Origin: Parasitella parasitica
Taxonomy: Eukaryota > Mucoromycota > Mucoromycetes > Mucorales > Mucoraceae
Length of the DNA stretch: 64,000 nucleotides
Direction: 5' to 3'
NCBI GenBank assembly: GCA_025201805.1
Contig: MU619238.1
Location: 360,233-424,232 of the forward strand
Below are positions 59,331 to 64,000 of this stretch, one piece after another. The translations under genes were made by a program, and so were the position numbers. Below the pieces are notes generated by a model. The model was not told the origin of the DNA and did no database searches. It worked only from the letters and a program-made list of their open reading frames with translations. Numbering within the stretch: position 1 is the first letter of the stretch; every line of letters starts with the position of its first letter.

Positions 59331-60244
59331 TTTTTTTTTTATTTTATTAAAATATGATCTCTGCTTTCGTTGTACGCTGGACGGTTTTGTTATTACTCAC
59401 TTTGCGTATTGCTTGATGTCCACACTATCATTAACATATGATCGCAGGTACACTTTTTCGATTGTTCACATGAAAATACCGTTGAAAACTGCGGATTTTT
59501 GTCTATTTAGGACACTCTCGATGAATTGTTTCCTAGTACAAGCCCTCATGATAGAAGTCGTTCCAAACTGACTTTTTGCGGAGTCAGTTTATTAGCGACA
59601 ACAGGTATGCTCCTTAAATATGCAGCCGACATGGCTCGCAACGCTCCACAACATGTTCAAGCGATGGCATTCCTACTTAGTATTATGAAGACCTATGGTT
59701 GAGAAGGTAATATACCTCAAAGCTGTATTTAACGCTTTCGAGTATTATCCACATTAATCACCACTATCATCACCGTTTTTTTTTCTTTTTCTTTTTCTTT
59801 TCTAAAACAAGCTTCTTTCCAATGTCAATCGCCACCTCACAGACGAGGCGTCACAATCCACCATGACCAGACGCCTACACAACTGCCTTATGCAAAATGA
59901 TACCGGTATATTCCTTCACCTCTCCTTCCACAGACTACTGTTTCCTAGTCCTTTATCTGGAGGCGACTTCTTCGACCTTTATACCTTCCTTCGTACCATA
60001 CTTATGATAACTCTCCTCATATATGTAATTAATCACCCGGATCTATCTTCTCTGAATTCGACCATATGTTAATGATGTTGCAAACTCAAAGCAATACGCA
60101 AAGTGTGTACTAAAGAAATAACCCCAGCCTACAAAACTTCTTTCTCTTCTCTTTTATGGCTCTGCATACAGGAGCAGTGCTCAAATCCAAATAAAAGCAC
60201 TAATTGATATCGAAAAACACACGTTCAAATTTTTATTACAAAAC
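59331..60244. other. Spacer between convergent paralogues
   Basis: Shares 3-prime flanking blocks with gene 3 (TTACTCACTTTG at 59393 and 63108; a TTAGGACACT / TCAGGACACT block downstream). Near 60092-60100 the same flank occurs in reverse, belonging to gene 2. A pyrimidine-rich segment at 59777-60060 holds a 69-codon frame with no motif, treated as non-coding. Confidence 0.5.
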
Positions 60245-60706
60245 TTAACATAAAGAGATGCATCTGTAGTTGGGTGAGTTAACACAAATAGCTTCCGATG
60301 GAGAATACGTGGTCTTGGATCCACCGGCGCCATGGAAAGTATAGGGCTTTTTTCTTGCTGCTTCACATTCGGCTTTGGTGATTGCACTAAATTCACGTAC
60401 CGCAGAACATCTACGAAAAGAAAAGACTCCAGGATCTCGAACTCTGCAAAGCGAGAAAGCATCCGGATCTCCACACTTTGCCAGATCTTTATTCAGGGAC
60501 AGGACGGAGAATTCCAACAAAAATTTGCAACGTTCTGGAGACTTGTCTTGTCCAGTACACCCGTGTTTTGTTCTACGTTCATATGCGGCAAAGGCCTTTT
60601 GAGTACAAGCATCTTCTGTGTTAGCGGCAGGAGCACCGTGAACCATTCTATCGCCCAGTAGAGTCATAACAAGAAACATTACAAGAAACAACAATTTTGA
60701 GGCCAT
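60245..60706 (-). CDS. Secreted ten-cysteine protein, paralogue 2
   Basis: Intronless, 153 residues on the minus strand. The ATG at 60706 (MASKLLFLVMFLVMTLLGDR) is chosen over an in-frame start 37 codons upstream because it begins the signal peptide, follows a TATA box, and matches paralogue 3. Cleavage is likely near HGAPAA. All ten Cys are conserved (DAC, HGC, ERC, AKC, SLC, RRC, AEC, AIC, YRC, SLC). Blocks: YERRTKHGC, AFSLCRVRDPGVFSFRRCSA, CEAARKKPYTF and YSPSEAICVNSPNYRC. More basic than paralogue 1 (many Arg/Lys). The opposite strand holds shadow frames only. Confidence 0.85.
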   Translation of the reverse strand: MASKLLFLVMFLVMTLLGDRMVHGAPAANTEDACTQKAFAAYERRTKHGCTGQDKSPERCKFLLEFSVLSLNKDLAKCGDPDAFSLCRVRDPGVFSFRRCSAVREFSAITKAECEAARKKPYTFHGAGGSKTTYSPSEAICVNSPNYRCISLC

Positions 60707-60790
60707 TTTGGTTGCTGCTAATTGATAGCGGATAGTTGAAATGAGTAATTGTTGAGGTTCACTCTTGAAAAAGAGTAAAATAAAGGGATA

Positions 60791-60798
60791 TTTATATA
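60791..60798 (-). promoter_or_regulatory. TATA box of ten-cysteine gene 2
   Basis: TATATAAA on the minus strand, 84 bases before the ATG at 60706. The leader ends TATCAATTAGCAGCAACC just before AAAATGG, nearly identical to that of gene 3. Confidence 0.6.
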
Positions 60799-62434
60799 GA
60801 TTTGAGAACTGTACCAAGTAAGCTTTATTCTCTCCAAGGGGGAACCGACATATTGCGTAAATCTGCTAGCCTAATGGCATGCATGGACCTAGTATGTAGA
60901 TCAGGCTGCTAGACTGCTAGCAATGTTTCCATCTTCATCTTTGGGAAGCGCAATTTTTTTTTTTTTTTTTACCCTTTTTCTACATGATGAGTATATTCGC
61001 CATAATGAATTGGCAGCAACTCTTCATTGCTGCTTCTAGCAACTTGCATTAACAATATCTCACACACTGACGATTGTTCTTACATAATGCACAATGTAGA
61101 TCAGATAAAAAACATGGATCTGATCTGCAACAGGTGACGCCAAGACGTACAATTGTGTATAATCAAAAGTATTTTCTTCAATCTTCCTTTGTTGATTTTT
61201 TAAGTTCTCTATTGCCGCATTATTTTTCATGCATGGCATTTCTGTATAATTTTGAAAACGTATGAATCTTAACTCGATACAATTCTTGTGGTTGATATAT
61301 AGTTTATAATCATCGAAATAAATTTATGTACCCAATATAACCTTCAAGCGTACATGTGGTTTGCTTAGGTAAATCCAAAAATGATGAGGAGAAAGGCTGT
61401 CGCTTGATTTACTTACTTTTAATAGTTTATTGTAGGCTAATCAGAAGTGTTCTAAATGCATATGCAAGTAAGCAACGCAACTTTCATACAGAAAAAGAAA
61501 CCTATCTTGCTATGGCCTGAAGACCATATAATAATGGTACAAATTCCAAGCAATATGGTGCACAAGGTAATAACATATTATTCTAGCTTACAAACGTCCA
61601 TCCTCCCTCTTTTATGGCTTTGTAAACTGAAGCAGTGATTATATCCAAACAAGAACTCTAAATGACATTCGCAAATACACTTCATTGGACGCCAGACTTT
61701 TGGGTTCTTTTCTTTATGAGTCATTTAGAGAATGAACCCCTGTGCCTTCTATAACGCGGATAGATCTCGTGTACATACTCTACCTACCGTAGACGACTGT
61801 ATATAGAAAACCTTTTATTTTTTTATTTTTTTTTATTGCATAGCCTGTTTACAGGGTTGTTTATACTGTATCGCCTGTCGTTGAATCTTCTGTCATTTTC
61901 CAATCATTTCAACGAGCCACGTGTGCTCTTTGTGTACAATTTGTTTAGTATAAACAATATAATTATATATAAAAATTGTAACAATTTGAAAGGTATCTGT
62001 TCTTAGAGTCAAACGAAACTAGCGTACTGATAGATGTCTTGAAGACATGACAACAAAAATAAGATCAAAGGGGGTGCCGTCTGCATGTACGCTTTCACGT
62101 CATGTGTTGCAAGCATATCTATGTTTACTTATCTGATCTACACAATGCATTATATATGAGAATCGATTATATGTAATATATTATTGATAAAAGTCAACAA
62201 AAGCAGTAATGAACGACTCATTACTGCGAGTATACTTCTCTTGGTGAAGATGGTATATAAACAGTTGCATTTCCCAGCAGTTAAAACGCTGCTAGCAGTA
62301 TCGCAGATTGATTTGCACTAGATGCATACATTCTTCTATGCTAGTAGAATTACACAATATGTCGGTCCCCCCTGGATAGAATAAAGCAGCTGCAAGTGCT
62401 CGCTTAATACATGGATTTGCAGTTTTGAAATCTG

Positions 62435-62442
62435 TATAAATA
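62435..62442 (+). promoter_or_regulatory. TATA box of ten-cysteine gene 3
   Basis: TATAAATA about 54 bases before the ATG at 62497. Confidence 0.6.
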
Positions 62443-62496
62443 ACCACATATTTCTTTCCGTAAATGAGCTACAGTTGTCAATTAGCAGCAATCAAA

Positions 62497-62961
62497 ATGG
62501 CCTCAAAGTTGTTGTTTCTTATAATGTTTATTTCTATGACTCTACTGGGTGATAGAATGGTTCAAGGTGCTCCTGCTACTATCACAGAAGATCCCTGTGT
62601 GCAAAAGGCCTTCGAAACATATGATTATAGAACAACAAAAGGATGCACTGAAAATGCCGATTCTACTGGGAGTTGCAAATCTTTTTTTGAATTTTCCATC
62701 AAGTCCTTGAATACTGAACTTGCAAAGTGTGGAAATCCAAAGAGTTTCTCGCTTTGCAGAGTTAAAGACCCTGGATCCTTTTCTTTAGATTCATGTACTG
62801 CAGCAACTGAATTACAACGGGTCACCAAAGAAAAATGTGAAGCCGCAAGCAAGGAACCTTTTACTTTCTATGGCCAAAATGGATATAAAAATACATATTC
62901 TGCGTCGGAGGCTTTTTGCATTAACTCACCAAATGTCGATTGTCTCTCTTTATGTTCTTAA
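62497..62961 (+). CDS. Secreted ten-cysteine protein, paralogue 3
   Basis: Intronless, 154 residues. The ATG at 62497 (MASKLLFLIMFISMTLLGDR) is preferred over the in-frame ATG at 62464 because it starts the signal peptide and matches paralogue 2; the leader between them is conserved as non-coding DNA. Cleavage near VQGAPA. Ten Cys conserved (DPC, KGC, GSC, AKC, SLC, DSC, EKC, AFC, VDC, SLC). Blocks: YDYRTTKGC, FSLCRVKDPGSFSLDSCTA, CEAASKEPFTFYGQNGYKN and YSASEAFCINSPNVDC. The first half is closest to paralogue 2, the second half to paralogue 1, hinting at gene conversion. Confidence 0.85.
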   Translation: MASKLLFLIMFISMTLLGDRMVQGAPATITEDPCVQKAFETYDYRTTKGCTENADSTGSCKSFFEFSIKSLNTELAKCGNPKSFSLCRVKDPGSFSLDSCTAATELQRVTKEKCEAASKEPFTFYGQNGYKNTYSASEAFCINSPNVDCLSLCS

Positions 62962-63826
62962 GCCTTTTAATAAACATTTGAGTATAAACACAAAGTACAT
63001 TTGTCAATGTCATTTTAAGTTTTTGTATGAATATAACCTCTACTTTTCTGTCTTAAACAATCACCAAAGTGAGAATGCGAGTTTCGTAAGCTGGGGTAAC
63101 CATGCTGTTACTCACTTTGTATATTGCTTTACGATTAGCAGATGATGTGAAGTGCATAGTAACATAGGCTCAGGTACTATACAAGTTTTCAATAATTACT
63201 CACAAATGTGGGTGCCGTTGACGACGGCAGGTTTTCACCTATTCAGGACACTTATTTTATCAATGGTCCTATCAGTAAGACTTTGCTTGTCGGAAAGTCG
63301 AATCCGTTGATTGCGCTTTGGAGTACTTATAAAACTGAGTATACTTCAATCCTCCTCCTATAGATTCTGTTATCGTACGTGCTACACTCCACTTAATAAC
63401 AGGATTAGCTATTGAATGTGCGCCAAAACAAAGGAGTTCATACTCTTTGTCCCCAAAATATAACCAACGTTTCTCTTTTTTACGCAAATCGCACATAATC
63501 AAAAGTGATGCTAGACAATGTACCTAAACCTTTAGTAATAACATCATTAAAGAGAGGCCCATTATCTGTTATTATCTACAGATCTATACTTGCGCTTTGA
63601 TGTCTGATTTAATTTCTAAAGTGCTAATTGCCAAGCATAGGAAAAGACATTGCTATAAAATCATTGAATGCAAAAATGCATTTTATTTAAGCAAGGCATG
63701 TGGTATTCGAAAGTTAATGAGCATAAAGTACATAATAAAATTATGAGAAAAAGTAAGCCTGAAAGGAAATTTGATTCGAATTTTGTCAAATTACAAAAAA
63801 GATGTAAACACATTACTTCTACTTGA
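62962..63826. other. Intergenic; shared 3-prime flank then unassigned
   Basis: The first 300 bases repeat the flank of gene 1. A 76-codon minus-strand frame at 63272-63502 (KKEKRWLYFGDKEYELLCFG) looks coding-like but is isolated; its family is unknown. Confidence 0.4.
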
Positions 63827-64000
63827 TTAAATTGGCATAACTCGGTCAGAAATTACTGCTCGCATTGGGGCACCAGCAACACAGTCATTGAAATTGATTA
63901 AAGAAACCAATACATGGCGTTGGTAGGCTCTGCCTAGACGCTTAATCTCACAGACTATAATCTTGGTAATTTCTGCAGGTGAGAGCTCTATTTCAAAATG
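63827..64000 (-). CDS. C-terminal end of an unidentified protein (partial)
   Basis: The minus-strand frame is open from the window edge to a TAA at 63827. It encodes 57 residues: HFEIELSPAEITKIIVCEIK, then RLGRAYQRHVLVSLINFND and CVAGAPMRAVISDRVMPI. Balanced composition and helix-like pattern suggest a real gene whose 5-prime part lies beyond 64000. No family recognised. Confidence 0.45.
   Translation of the reverse strand, partial: HFEIELSPAEITKIIVCEIKRLGRAYQRHVLVSLINFNDCVAGAPMRAVISDRVMPI

Larger units (their letters stand above)
60707..62496. other. Spacer between divergent paralogues, with orphan duplicated flank
   Basis: 1.8 kb with no intact gene. Block 61590-61680 (CTTTTATGGCT at 61609, then GAAGCAGTG, ATCCAAA) matches the 3-prime flank of gene 2 at 60151-60195, yet no gene remains beside it. 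It therefore looks like the scar of another lost copy. The rest is AT-rich, with poly-T near 60957-60970 and 61818-61835. Confidence 0.5.

Noticed and set aside
59863-60072. 69-codon frame in a pyrimidine-rich tract
   Set aside because: Hydrophobic only because of the C/T bias; no signal peptide or family pattern.

Overview
This window reads as nuclear DNA of an early-diverging filamentous fungus, most likely Mucoromycota and probably Mucorales. The support is the gene content (fungal-type Mnn9, Dug3, Tco89-like, HAM1-like, Swa2/auxilin-like and COP9 genes). Short GT-AG introns of about 45-75 bases interrupt most genes, intergenic DNA is AT-rich, and decayed Tc1/mariner transposons are present. 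A run of ten Ns at 48680-48689 marks a draft-assembly gap. Species cannot be fixed from sequence alone. Exon joins were worked out by hand from splice consensus and reading frame.

Layout. 0.2-2.6 kb (minus): a Tco89-like TORC1 subunit and a tail-anchored acyl-CoA-binding protein of the ACBD5/Atg37 type. 3.7-6.9 kb: a large HAM1-like lipid-binding protein, followed by a truncated Tc1 transposase. 8.3-12 kb: an old-yellow-enzyme oxidoreductase and a secreted fasciclin (FAS1) protein. 12.1-14.9 kb: a four-helix MARVEL-like membrane protein divergent from PEX11. 17.4-18.5 kb: a heat-shock-type transcription factor. 21-24.4 kb: an eIF4B/4H-like RRM protein and NAD-dependent glycerol-3-phosphate dehydrogenase. 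24.9-29.3 kb: an unidentified protein, an Mnn9-family mannosyltransferase and the Dug3 amidotransferase. 29.5-33.1 kb: an island of decayed transposons plus a GC-richer decayed coding segment. 35.2-37.2 kb: a secreted choice-of-anchor-A protein with an extreme His/Asp tail. 37.4-44.3 kb: a dense block of auxilin/Swa2, Cog7, CSN2 and Vta1 genes. 44.3-49.5 kb: gene-empty, AT-rich DNA with old repeats. 49.5-56.1 kb: a forkhead factor, an RS/Pro-rich protein, a CsbD-like protein and a leucine-rich-repeat protein with a PP1-docking motif. 57.4-63 kb: a local family of secreted ten-cysteine proteins (three intact, one dead).

Functional themes. Membrane traffic is heavily represented (auxilin, Cog7, Vta1, MARVEL-like, HAM1-like). 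Two peroxisomal genes (ACBD5/Atg37-like and PEX11) lie about 11 kb apart, although there is no evidence that they form a cluster. Stress and osmotic functions (GPD1, HSF, CsbD, OYE) are also present.

The least-explained parts are the ten-cysteine secreted family with its duplicated promoters and flanks, the acidic/His-rich CAA protein, and the decayed coding segments at 32.4-33.1 and 56.9-57.4 kb.
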